Source: JBCCEV01 sp039030125 (GTDB lineage Bacteria > Pseudomonadota > Gammaproteobacteria > Ga0077536). From it: a stretch of 36,017 bases of DNA. The position numbers were made by a program, and so were the translations under genes. Below, in pieces: positions 16,184-24,500 of the stretch; position 1 is the stretch's first letter; every line of letters starts with the position of its first letter. The notes beneath the pieces were generated by a model. That model did no database searches, had not been told where the DNA came from, and saw only the letters and a program-made list of their open reading frames with translations. The DNA lies in assembly GCA_039030125.1 (NCBI GenBank), contig JBCCEV010000021.1, positions 1 through 36,017 on the forward strand. The letters are read 5' to 3'.

Positions 16184-17104
16184 ATGAATACCGAAGCCAA
16201 TTTGATCACCCCGCAAGAGGTGCCCCGTTGGGTTCCGGGGATCGTTACCGATGCCAGCGATCAACTTGGCTGGCGGAACGTCACCTTACGCGGCTACCAG
16301 TATCATGGTCAGGACGTTGTCATTCCTCCGGTACGCGACTACATGATCGTTTCCTACCAGAATGGCGGCACACCCATGGAGCGACGCTTCGAGGGCCAAT
16401 GGACCAAAACCACCTGTCGGCCCGGCAGCGTGTCGTTGTTAACCCGCGCGCAGCAATCTCATTGGCATTGGTCGCAGAACGTGGAGGTCAGTCATATCTA
16501 CCTCACTGACGATTTGATTAGAGAAGTCGGCGGGGAAGCCTTTGGTCATGCCATCGACGATGTGCGGCTACACGATGTCCTTAACGTTGAAGATCAGACG
16601 ATCACCGCCGCGGTTGCCGCGATCCGAAATGAATGCCACGGCCAAGCGTTAGGGGGCAACCTCTACGTCGAATCCATAGGCACCCAGTTGGCGCTGCACC
16701 TGTTGCGCAATTATGCAAGCGTGTCGCTCGAAGATCGCCACGACCGCAGCCGCTTTACGAAAGTTCAAAGCAGCAACGTGTTGGAGTTTATCGAATGCAA
16801 CCTTGGCGAGCGCATTGATTTGACGACCCTTGCCGCGGTCGCGGGCTTGGGATTGTGCGCTTTCAGCCGACGATTCAAAGCCACATTTGGGGTTCCCGCC
16901 TACGCGTTCGTGACCAATCGGCGCGTGCTGAAGGCGCGGAAACTGGTTGAAAGCACGGCGGCGCCGCTCAAGCAAATTGCGATCGCCTGCGGCTTCACCG
17001 ATCAGGCACATCTCACTCGGGCCTTCAAGGCTTGCCACGGCAAGACACCTGGGGCACTTCGCAAAGAAAACCTGGGTAGGGCGCCCAACAAGTCTGAAGT
17101 TTGA
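16184..17104 (+). CDS. AraC-family transcriptional regulator
   Basis: A 306-residue regulator. The N-terminal sensor half (about residues 20-180) has a cupin-like beta-rich pattern. The C-terminal DNA-binding domain, at about 200-295, contains two helix-turn-helix units: first LTTLAAVAGLGLCAFSRRFK, then LKQIAIACGFTDQAHLTRAF, followed by the family ending GKTPGALRK. It is divergent from the BVMO gene 237 bases away, and is the most likely activator of that gene and perhaps of the cupin/hydratase operon. The inducer is unknown. Confidence 0.93.
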   Translation: MNTEANLITPQEVPRWVPGIVTDASDQLGWRNVTLRGYQYHGQDVVIPPVRDYMIVSYQNGGTPMERRFEGQWTKTTCRPGSVSLLTRAQQSHWHWSQNVEVSHIYLTDDLIREVGGEAFGHAIDDVRLHDVLNVEDQTITAAVAAIRNECHGQALGGNLYVESIGTQLALHLLRNYASVSLEDRHDRSRFTKVQSSNVLEFIECNLGERIDLTTLAAVAGLGLCAFSRRFKATFGVPAYAFVTNRRVLKARKLVESTAAPLKQIAIACGFTDQAHLTRAFKACHGKTPGALRKENLGRAPNKSEV

Positions 17105-17179
17105 GGGTCTGCGGTCGCCGCCGGGCGACTCGCCCAGCGCCGCCCCGAATGGCCGCACCTGCCGGGAGTATAGAGGTCG

Positions 17180-17344
17180 TTAGTGTCCGCGTGGCATCCA
17201 ACGCCAGCCCAAAGCGCCGGTATCAAGACCGCCTTTGGCCGTGATCACCTGATCGTGCCAGTCCCGCGATTTTAAATCGGCGACGCTTTCGCGCTCGACG
17301 CTGGCGTCCAAGATCGTGTTCGAACCTTTCGTGTTTTTATTCAT
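17180..17344 (-). CDS. Small hypothetical protein (54 aa)
   Basis: A short frame beginning MNKNTKGSNTILDASVERES and ending GALGWRWMPRGH. GAGAGAAG precedes ATG 17344, a fair ribosome site; an upstream in-frame ATG at 17362 would add six residues. The composition is mixed and polar, with tryptophans only in the C-terminal half. No signal peptide or membrane helix is seen and I recognise no family. It is convergent with the AraC-type gene. It could be a genuine small protein tied to the neighbouring catabolic genes, or chance. Confidence 0.4.
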   Translation of the reverse strand: MNKNTKGSNTILDASVERESVADLKSRDWHDQVITAKGGLDTGALGWRWMPRGH

Positions 17345-17479
17345 CTTCTCTCGTCCCATCATTCTCTACCGAACTGTGCGACCCAATGAGTTGGGCAAAC
17401 TGATTAATAGGCGTTTCGATGCACTCGATGTGCCAAAGTTCGTCGATTGAAAGGTGAAAATGCAATTTTTGTGATGAAT

Positions 17480-17590
17480 GCGGCGCAGCGCCGCTGTATT
17501 CAACGCCAAGATGCGAAGTGGATCACAAATAGGTGGGAGCCGGTGCTCGCCTCACCTTAAGCTGAAGCCGCGACCGCCCTGCGATCGCGG
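17480..17590. repeat. Cluster of inverted repeats in a gene-free gap
   Basis: Between the small ORF and the cupin gene are GCGGCGC-A-GCGCCGC (17480-17494), an imperfect AGGTG...CACCT hairpin (about 17531-17556) and CCGCGA...TCGCGG (17568-17590). None has a T-run on either strand. They lie just downstream of the cupin gene on its strand and may protect the mRNA end or mark an intergenic repeat family. Confidence 0.35.
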
Positions 17591-17654
17591 CGAAATGTCG
17601 TCGGTCTGTCGTCAGAAAGTGACACGGAGGGTCAGATATTTCTCAATTGCCCGC

Positions 17655-18107
17655 TCAGGCTGCGATGTCCTGCGGCCACTTCTCGCGCCAATCTCGATCA
17701 AACTCAGCGACGGTGATCGCCTTGCGCAACGAGAGATCAGAATTAAGCAGCTCATAGATGACATTGGAATCGGTCCGCATGCCGAAATAGATAATCGCCG
17801 TTTCCTCGCCGGCCCCTTCAATGTGTACCTCACCCACGCCACCGGAGGAGAACGTGCCAGCCGGCTTCACTTTGACGACCTCGCCATCTGGCGTTTGCTC
17901 GCGAACGCGAAGTTCTCCCTGCAAAACCAAGGTCGAGACCGTAGCCACATGGCGGTGGTACATGCATTCGCAGTGGGGGTCGAAGCGGATCAACATATCG
18001 GCCGTTTTTGCCTGGGTATCAACATTGAGCAATTTGTAGAAACAGCCCTCAGTGATAAAAGGCTTCCAATCAATGTTGTTAGTGTCGAATTGGTACTTTG
18101 GGTTCAT
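17655..18107 (-). CDS. Cupin-domain protein (three-His type)
   Basis: A 150-residue single-domain cupin. Motif 1 reads DPHCECMYHRHVATVSTLVLQGE: the paired His residues are present, but the usual Glu of the HxH(x)3-4E pattern is replaced. Motif 2, PAGTFSSGGVGEVHIEG, supplies a third His. A three-histidine metal site of this kind occurs in acetylacetone dioxygenase (Dke1)-like and ChrR-like cupins, so a small C-C-cleaving dioxygenase or a metal-binding sensor are both possible. GGGGAAAC precedes the start. The enoyl-CoA hydratase/isomerase gene ends 55 bases upstream on the same strand, so the two probably form an operon. Confidence 0.82.
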   Translation of the reverse strand: MNPKYQFDTNNIDWKPFITEGCFYKLLNVDTQAKTADMLIRFDPHCECMYHRHVATVSTLVLQGELRVREQTPDGEVVKVKPAGTFSSGGVGEVHIEGAGEETAIIYFGMRTDSNVIYELLNSDLSLRKAITVAEFDRDWREKWPQDIAA

Positions 18108-18162
18108 GTCGTTTCCCCATTGTTGGTTCTTAGAAATTTACTGGGTAGGCAGTTTATGTAAG

Positions 18163-18996
18163 CTAGCGACCGGCAAAGTTCGGTGCCCGCTTCTCCATAA
18201 ACGCCTTGACCCCTTCTTTATGATCTTCGGTGTGCATGCAACGCACCATCGCGGCCGCCTCTAAATCAAGGCAGGTCTTCAAATCCGCAGTGACCGCTCG
18301 ATTCAGGTTGGTCTTCATGTGCCCCAGCGCCAGCGGCGCGCGGGCGGCAATTGATTCAGCGAGCGACTTGGTTTCACTCATCAGAGACTCAGCAGGCACC
18401 ACACGATTGACGATCCCAAGGGCCAAGCACTCCGCTGCCTTGATCCGCGCGGCGGTGTAGTACAACTCCTTGGCTTTTGCGACTCCCACCAATTGAGTAA
18501 GCAACCAGCTCCCACCGTAATCACCAGAGAGACCGATGTTGCCAAACGCCGAAGTGATAAACGCCGAGTCGGCCATGATCCGTAAATCTGCTGCCAGTGC
18601 GATAGACATTCCGGCACCGGCGGCTGGGCCTGGAATAGCGGCGATCGTCGGTTTGGCGTGGTTGAACAGGCGCATCGTCAGTGTTTCTTGACGCTGTTGA
18701 AGATCGCGGACGCGCGCTTCAATGGTCCGGTCGGTGCTCTTGTCCTCAGAAGACGTACCACCGCCCATGGTCGAAACATCGCCACCCGCGCAAAACGCGC
18801 TGCCCGCGCCGGTGATCACAATACAGCGAACTTCATCGTTCAAGGAAAAGTCGAGCAAGCACTGTCGCAAAGCCGGTGTGAGGTTGCTTGACAGCGCGTT
18901 GCGTTTTTCCGGTCTATTCAAAGTGATAGTGGCGACACCGTTCTCTAACTCGCAAAGTAATTCGTCAGTTCCGGTATCGATTGCTAATCCGCTCAT
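18163..18996 (-). CDS. Enoyl-CoA hydratase/isomerase family protein
   Basis: A 277-residue crotonase-fold enzyme. The oxyanion-hole segments are AFCAGGDV and GPAAGAGMS. The two glutamates of true enoyl-CoA hydratases are absent: the first region reads AGAGMSIAL and the second FGNIGLSGDYGGSWLL. The Asp there (about residue 159) matches the catalytic Asp of PaaG-type or 3,2-enoyl-CoA isomerases, so isomerase or ring-opened acyl-CoA activity is more likely than simple hydration. The frame extends to 19122, but ATG 18996 is chosen because GGGGAG lies upstream and the protein then has normal length. It leads an operon with the cupin gene and is divergent from qmcA. Confidence 0.9.
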   Translation of the reverse strand: MSGLAIDTGTDELLCELENGVATITLNRPEKRNALSSNLTPALRQCLLDFSLNDEVRCIVITGAGSAFCAGGDVSTMGGGTSSEDKSTDRTIEARVRDLQQRQETLTMRLFNHAKPTIAAIPGPAAGAGMSIALAADLRIMADSAFITSAFGNIGLSGDYGGSWLLTQLVGVAKAKELYYTAARIKAAECLALGIVNRVVPAESLMSETKSLAESIAARAPLALGHMKTNLNRAVTADLKTCLDLEAAAMVRCMHTEDHKEGVKAFMEKRAPNFAGR

Positions 18997-19105
18997 TAGA
19001 GACTCCCCTGTGGAGGGCGAAGAATACACGGAAAAAGCGCTTTGAGTCCCATCTGCCAGACCCGCCAAAACGCTATACTCCCGCGTCAGCATTTGGAGAT
19101 CTGCC

Positions 19106-20032
19106 ATGGAAGCTTTCGTCACCGTTTTCTTTTTCTTCGTTCTCTTCTTGGGGTTCTTGGGCGTTAAGAGGGTCCCGCAAGGTGAAGAATGGACAGTCGA
19201 GCGTTTTGGCCGTTACACGGGAACACTCACCCCGGGGCTTAATTTAATTGTTCCGATCGTCGATGGCATTGGCCGCAAGCAAAATATGATGGAGCAGGTT
19301 TTGGATGTTCCGTCCCAGGAAGTGATCACCCGCGACAACGCCATGGTGACCGCCGATGGGGTTGTATTTTTTCAGGTCCTTGATGCAGCCAAAGCTTCGT
19401 ACGAAGTCAATGATATGTACCGCGCGATATTGCAATTGACGATGACCAACATCCGCTCGGTTCTAGGGTCGATGGATCTTGATGAACTGCTTTCCAATCG
19501 AGATGCAATCAATGCCAGGCTCTTGGGCGTTGTCGATGACGCCACAACGCCCTGGGGTATCAAGGCCACTCGGATCGAAATTAAGGACATCAATCCGCCC
19601 GCTGATCTGGTTGATTCGATGGCACGACAGATGAAAGCAGAGCGCGAGAAACGCGCGGCGATCTTGGAAGCCGAGGGTGATCGACAAGCGTCGATTCTGC
19701 GCGCGGAGGGCGAAAAGCAATCGGCGATTTTGGAAGCCGAAGGCGAGCGCGAGGCCGCCTACCGGGAGGCCGAGGCGCGAGAGCGTCTGGCCCAAGCCGA
19801 AGCCACGGCAACGAATCTCGTCTCACAAGCAATCGCGGCTGGTGATATCAATGCGATCAACTACTTCGTCGCGCAAAAATACACCGAGGCCCTGCAGCAG
19901 ATCGCGAGTGCGGATAATCAAAAACTGGTGATGATGCCGCTTGAGGCCAGTAACCTCATTGGCAGTGTTGCGGGGATCGCCGAAGTTGCGAAGACTGCGC
20001 TTGCCAAACAGCAAGACCAAAACGGCGCCTAG
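19106..20032 (+). CDS. qmcA: SPFH/Band-7 membrane protein QmcA
   Basis: A 308-residue stomatin/prohibitin-family protein. One N-terminal membrane helix (AFVTVFFFFVLFLGFLG) is followed by the SPFH domain (PQGEEWTVERFGRYTGTLTP through IEIKDINPP, about 22-180). A coiled-coil segment at about 185-245 is built from repeated AEG-x-R/K-Q units (AEGDRQASIL, AEGEKQSAIL, AEGERE). The C-terminus (SADNQKLVMMPLEASNL) matches E. coli QmcA. It forms large membrane-microdomain assemblies, possibly with FtsH. The nfeD gene starts two bases after its stop, the usual pairing. TTGGAG is eight bases before the ATG, and TATACT at 19074-19079 may be a -10 element. Confidence 0.95.
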   Translation: MEAFVTVFFFFVLFLGFLGVKRVPQGEEWTVERFGRYTGTLTPGLNLIVPIVDGIGRKQNMMEQVLDVPSQEVITRDNAMVTADGVVFFQVLDAAKASYEVNDMYRAILQLTMTNIRSVLGSMDLDELLSNRDAINARLLGVVDDATTPWGIKATRIEIKDINPPADLVDSMARQMKAEREKRAAILEAEGDRQASILRAEGEKQSAILEAEGEREAAYREAEARERLAQAEATATNLVSQAIAAGDINAINYFVAQKYTEALQQIASADNQKLVMMPLEASNLIGSVAGIAEVAKTALAKQQDQNGA

Positions 20033-20034
20033 CA

Positions 20035-20490
20035 ATGGAGTTTTTAAACGCCCTCACCTTCTGGCACTGGCTGTTGATCGGTCTCGTGTGCCTGGTATTG
20101 GAAATGTTGATGCCAAGCGGCGTTTTCTTCCTGTGGATGGGTGTCGCCGGGATTGTACTCGGAGGCCTGACCTACTTCGTTACGGGTCTTGCTTGGGAAG
20201 CACAAATTTTTGTGTTTGGGGTATTAAGCGTCGTATTCGCGGTGCTAGGGCGGGTGTACGTCAAAAAGTTCCCTATCGAAACCGATCGGCCCCGCCTCAA
20301 TCGCCGCGGCGAGCAATACGTCGACCGGGTGTTCACCCTCGAAGCGCCTATCGTCAATCATGAAGGCAAGATTTCCGTTGACGACAGCACTTGGAAAATT
20401 CGCGGACAGGACTGTCCCGAAGGTACGCGGGTGAAAGTTACGCGGGCAGACGGGGTCTTACTTCACGTGGATATCGTATCCGCCGACTAG
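20035..20490 (+). CDS. NfeD-family membrane protein (YbbK-like partner of QmcA)
   Basis: A 151-residue protein with two or three N-terminal membrane helices (WHWLLIGLVCLVLEMLMPSG, FLWMGVAGIVLGGLTYFV, and IFVFGVLSVVFAVLG). A C-terminal OB-fold follows (LNRRGEQYVDRVFTLEAPIVNHEGKISV... summarised as residues about 85-150), ending with TWKIRGQDCPEGTRVKV. This is the short NfeD1b/YbbK form lacking the protease half. It is coupled to qmcA with a two-base gap; the pair is thought to act in membrane-domain organisation or protein quality control. It converges on the cyclase gene nine bases away. Confidence 0.93.
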   Translation: MEFLNALTFWHWLLIGLVCLVLEMLMPSGVFFLWMGVAGIVLGGLTYFVTGLAWEAQIFVFGVLSVVFAVLGRVYVKKFPIETDRPRLNRRGEQYVDRVFTLEAPIVNHEGKISVDDSTWKIRGQDCPEGTRVKVTRADGVLLHVDIVSAD

Positions 20491-20499
20491 CAGCAACCG

Positions 20500-21291
20500 C
20501 TAATCCAACATCGCGACCGCGCGGGTCCACCCCCCAGAGGCCCCCTTAATCTTGCACGGAAAGCACGCGACCAAAAATCCATGCGAGGGTAGTTGCTCCA
20601 AATGACGCAACTTTTCCATATGACAGTAAGGCGTTTGTTTCCCGGCGTAATGCCCCTCCCAAATAATTGAGGGGTCCTTGGTTTGAAGCCACCGCTCTAA
20701 GGTTTTGGAAAACGGTGCATCCCAACTCCAGCCGTCGATCCCGGTCACGCGCACGCCTTGTTCGGTGAGCCAATTGGTTCCTTCCGCGCCAACGCCGCAA
20801 CCGGAATGTATGTAATCATCGTTGCCGTACATTTCGCCGGCGCGGGTGTTAACCAGCACTATATCCATCGGCTGCAACTGGTAATCAATTCTGGTGAGTT
20901 CCGCTTTGATGTCTTGCGACGTGGCGACGTAGCCGTCATCCAAATGGCGAAAATCGAGCTTCACACCCGGCCTGAAATACCAATCTAGAGGCATTTCGTC
21001 GATGGTCGGCATTCGTTTACCCTGCGCGTCGGTAGAGTTGTAGTGGTAGGGCGCATCCATGTGCGTGCCGTTGTGCGTGGTTAGCGAGATATGTTCAATG
21101 GCCCAACCCTCGCCGTTGGGCAAATCATCGGGCTTCAGCCCTGGAAACAACTCACATAGCAATGCCGCACTTTGCTTACCCGTTGTATATTCGATTGACG
21201 GGCGCATAAAGTCCGGGTCAACAACCGTCTCGTTATCCAAGGGCTGGCTGATATCGATGATCTTTGAGGGTAGTTTCATGTCGGTACTCAT
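20500..21291 (-). CDS. Cyclase/kynurenine-formamidase-like metal hydrolase
   Basis: A 263-residue member of the Cyclase (PF04199) family. The signature HNGTHMDAPYH (73-83) supplies the metal ligands His73, His77 and Asp79 and catalytic His83, as in the HxGTHxDxPxH pattern. IDISQPL at the N-terminus and TRAGEMYGNDDYIHSG later are also typical. Known members hydrolyse N-formylkynurenine, isatin or similar amide/lactam rings, or close rings in polyketides. There is no kynureninase or tryptophan dioxygenase gene nearby, so kynurenine formamidase is not assigned. It is preceded by a 298-base region with a hairpin and a possible small ORF. Confidence 0.9.
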   Translation of the reverse strand: MSTDMKLPSKIIDISQPLDNETVVDPDFMRPSIEYTTGKQSAALLCELFPGLKPDDLPNGEGWAIEHISLTTHNGTHMDAPYHYNSTDAQGKRMPTIDEMPLDWYFRPGVKLDFRHLDDGYVATSQDIKAELTRIDYQLQPMDIVLVNTRAGEMYGNDDYIHSGCGVGAEGTNWLTEQGVRVTGIDGWSWDAPFSKTLERWLQTKDPSIIWEGHYAGKQTPYCHMEKLRHLEQLPSHGFLVACFPCKIKGASGGWTRAVAMLD

Positions 21292-21310
21292 ATTGGCGTT
21301 TGTTGACGGG

Positions 21311-21330
21311 GCCGAGCATCGACGCTCGGC
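21311..21330. promoter_or_regulatory. Inverted repeat upstream of the cyclase gene
   Basis: GCCGAGC-ATCGAC-GCTCGGC is a perfect 7-bp inverted repeat 20-39 bases before the cyclase ATG. It may be an operator or a leader hairpin. No T-run follows on the minus strand. Confidence 0.35.
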
Positions 21331-21344
21331 ATCTTTACTTTTAC

Positions 21345-21521
21345 TCAGGGTCTCTCGCGACTAGGCCGACGGCGAAGCGCGTACCCCGTGCCCTCCCATT
21401 CCCCGAAGATCGGACAACCATACTTCCCCGGAAGAGACGGCCGTTGCTTGGACAACGATCGCCGCGCCCTCCATTCGACAAAGTTCACGGTTGCAAAATG
21501 AATAACAGGGGCTCGGCGCAT
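21345..21521 (-). CDS. Possible small ORF (58 aa) with strong ribosome site
   Basis: A frame of 58 codons on the minus strand begins MRRAPVIHFATVNFVEW and ends RRRPSRERP. GGGGAGGG lies five bases before its ATG, an unusually good ribosome site. The Arg/Pro-rich composition is more like random GC-rich DNA than a typical protein and no family is recognised. It would lie between the TolC-fusion gene and the cyclase gene on the same strand. Low confidence. Confidence 0.22.
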   Translation of the reverse strand: MRRAPVIHFATVNFVEWRARRSLSKQRPSLPGKYGCPIFGEWEGTGYALRRRPSRERP

Positions 21522-21589
21522 TGTCTCCCTCCCCGTAATGAAGACACACGCTGCCAGCCGGCAAGGAAGGGGACTTTTATGAGGTGATT

Positions 21590-24500
21590 TTAACGCCGCA
21601 GTCGTGGCGCGTCGTTGGCACCATTGATAGTGATCACCACTTGTGAACGACTGCGCCCGCCGTTGCCATCAATCACCGTATAGGCAAAGGCGTCGCTTGC
21701 CGACTGCCCTGCCGCCAAGGTTTCGAACTGACCATTTGGATCATAACTGACATTGCCATTATTGAGGACAACCCGCCCCGTGGTCCCTGAAGTATCGATC
21801 GATTCAATGCTTAAGGGATCCTGCTCGGGATCGCGATCATTGCGAACCAGATTCAATACATTCGCACCGTCGTCCTCATCGAATGACGCCACATCATTCT
21901 CAGCGATCGGTGAGTCATTCGCGCCAATAATGGTGATATCAACCGTCGCAACCTGCATCCCGCCGTCGCCATCCGAAACGGTGTAGCTGAACTTGTCCGT
22001 CGCCTGTTGGCCGGGTTTCAAAAAGTCGAACCGCTGGCCCGGCGAGTAAGTCACGCGCTGGCCGTCAAAACCGACAATCCCAATGGTGTTCGCCGAATCA
22101 ACGGCACGCACGCTAATTTCTCGTTCCTCTGGATCACGATCGTTGGCAAGTAAATCCAAGACACGGGCGTCATCGTCCTCGCTAAAACTCGCGCTGTCAT
22201 CACTAGCAAGTGGCAAATCATTAGCGCCCAGTACAGTGATTGCCACCGTCGATGTTGCAAGACCATCGTGTCCATCGGAAACCGTGTAGGTTAGCGAATC
22301 GGTCGCCGTTTCGCCGTGGACCAAGGTATCAAACGCCTGCCCGGGACTGTAAAAAATTGAGCCGTTAGACAGGCTCACTTCGCCCCGGGTTGTGGAATCG
22401 TCGACTTCAATAACACGCAGCACATCACGCTCGGCGTCGCTGTCGTTTGACAGCACCTCTAAAGCAATCGCGCGATCGTCCTCATTGAAGCTGGCCTCGT
22501 CGGCAACCGCAATAGGGGCGTCGTTGACCCCTTCAATGGTGACCGCAATCAGGCCCGCAGTGCTGCCCCCCGCACCGTCGGTGACTGTGTAGTTGAAGGT
22601 GTCCTGCACGGTCTGCGATGCCCGCAGGTGGTCGAACTGGCCGTCCGGGAAATAGGTGATCACTGAATCCTTGAGTTCGACGTGCCCGACGGTGTTCTTG
22701 TCGTCGACAACGCCAATCTGCAGTTGATTACCGTCGGGGTCCAGGTACAAAGACAGAACGTCTATCGTTCGCGGCCCATCGTCTTCACGGAACGAGACAT
22801 CCAAAGTCGGTTGCTCGGCGCCGGGCCGCGGCACCGGCGTTACAGTGCCCGTAACCTCGGGCATCGGCGCAACTGCCTTCGAGGTTCGCGCGATCGGTTC
22901 GAGCATCGGCGCGGGCGGTTCTCCGGCCTGACCTTGTTCGATGATTGCACGGGTCTGCGACGCTGCTTGTTCATCTACACCATCAAGCGCGATCAGCTTC
23001 GTCAGGGTCGACACCGGCTGCACCCCGCTGCTGTCGCTCGACTCATCAATGACTGCGGTACTCTGCGTCGGCTCAACGGCGGCGGTAACTGGCTCGCTCT
23101 CGGCGGATTCCGGCGCTGGAGCAGCCGCCATCGGTTCGGGTTCAAGTGGCTCGGGCTCGAGTGACGCGGGTTCGACAGACGCTAATGGATACGAGTTTTC
23201 GTTCTCACCGGCGCCTGCGAGGGTCACCGAGTAGGATTCGATATTCGCTTCTATCGCCTTGGTCAGCTCCGAGGTACTCGCGAACTGCCCCTGTTGATCG
23301 AAAGCATCGGCTCCCATCGAGGCGTAGATGCCGGCATACGCGTTCTCCAAATCCGCATAAGCGATATCGTATTTCGCTTCCGCCACCAGATTGTTCATCT
23401 CTTCACGTATAACCGATTGCTCGCTGACTGAATTGGTAGCCGCGGCACTTCGGATCTGCTGGAGGATCTCGCGTTGGGTATCGCGATAGTCGGTGGCGGT
23501 GTCCAGCTCTCCTTTAGCGTGTTCGTACCGTGCGAAAGAGATGTGGACTTGCGTCATTATCGCCATCGCTAGGGCTAGCGTCCGCGCGTCGAGCACCTCC
23601 CCTTGCGCGTCGAGCACCTTTTTAGTGGCGGGATAACGAAAGACATTGATCAGGTTCCAGGTGATACGGTTGCCGTAGCTGATCCAGTTGTTGTTGAACA
23701 AGAACCGGTTGTTGCTCACGTTTTTTCCGAAATCCAGATCCATTCCCGGTAGCAGCTCCAGGATCTCGGCTTTGACTTCGGCGGCATGGATGCGTTTTCG
23801 GTACGCCACTTCGCGCATCTCTGAGCGATTCTTGAGTGCTATCTGCTCCATTTCCAAAGGCAGATAAGGGACTTCCTGAAGTTCACCCGCCCGATTAGGT
23901 ACGACAATTTCAAAATTCTGACCTGGCGCGAGGTTCATCAACGCCGCCAACTGCAATTTGCCCAGCGATAACTCGCGAGACAGTTCCTGAAGTTCACGCT
24001 TAATGCTAATTAACTCGCGCTGATAGGTGAGCGGTGTAAGCGGTTGCTCAAGTTTTTGCGCGACCACTTCTTTGGAATCCGCAATCGCCTGTTCGACGCG
24101 AACGACTAACGTATCAAGCTCGTCGATCAGCCTCTCGTTGCTAACCGCCCGCCAATATGCCGTTTTAACGTCTTGAATGATCTGGTTAACGACCTTACGC
24201 CGCTCTTCTTCGGCTACGAAGATCTCATCTGCGGTTTGTTTTGAACGGAAATAGGAGACACCGAAATCCAACACATTCCAGGTGAGGTTCAAATTACCGG
24301 TTAAGACGTCGCGCTCGGAAGACGTCGATACCTGTAACGATTCTTGGCCGGTGATCAGCGATCGGCTGGAAGCCCCAGAAAAATTACTGCGCCCGCGAAA
24401 GTCGACGTCAGCAATGAGTTCCGGCAACTGGTCAAAGTGGGATAGCTCAAGATCTTTCTCCGCCAGTACCTTCTCGGTAAGTTCCAAACGCAGATCGAGG

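Noticed and set aside
18163..19122. Longer enoyl-CoA hydratase/isomerase starting at 19122
   Set aside because: The extra 42 residues overlap the qmcA start on the other strand and lack family similarity; ATG 18996 has a good ribosome site.
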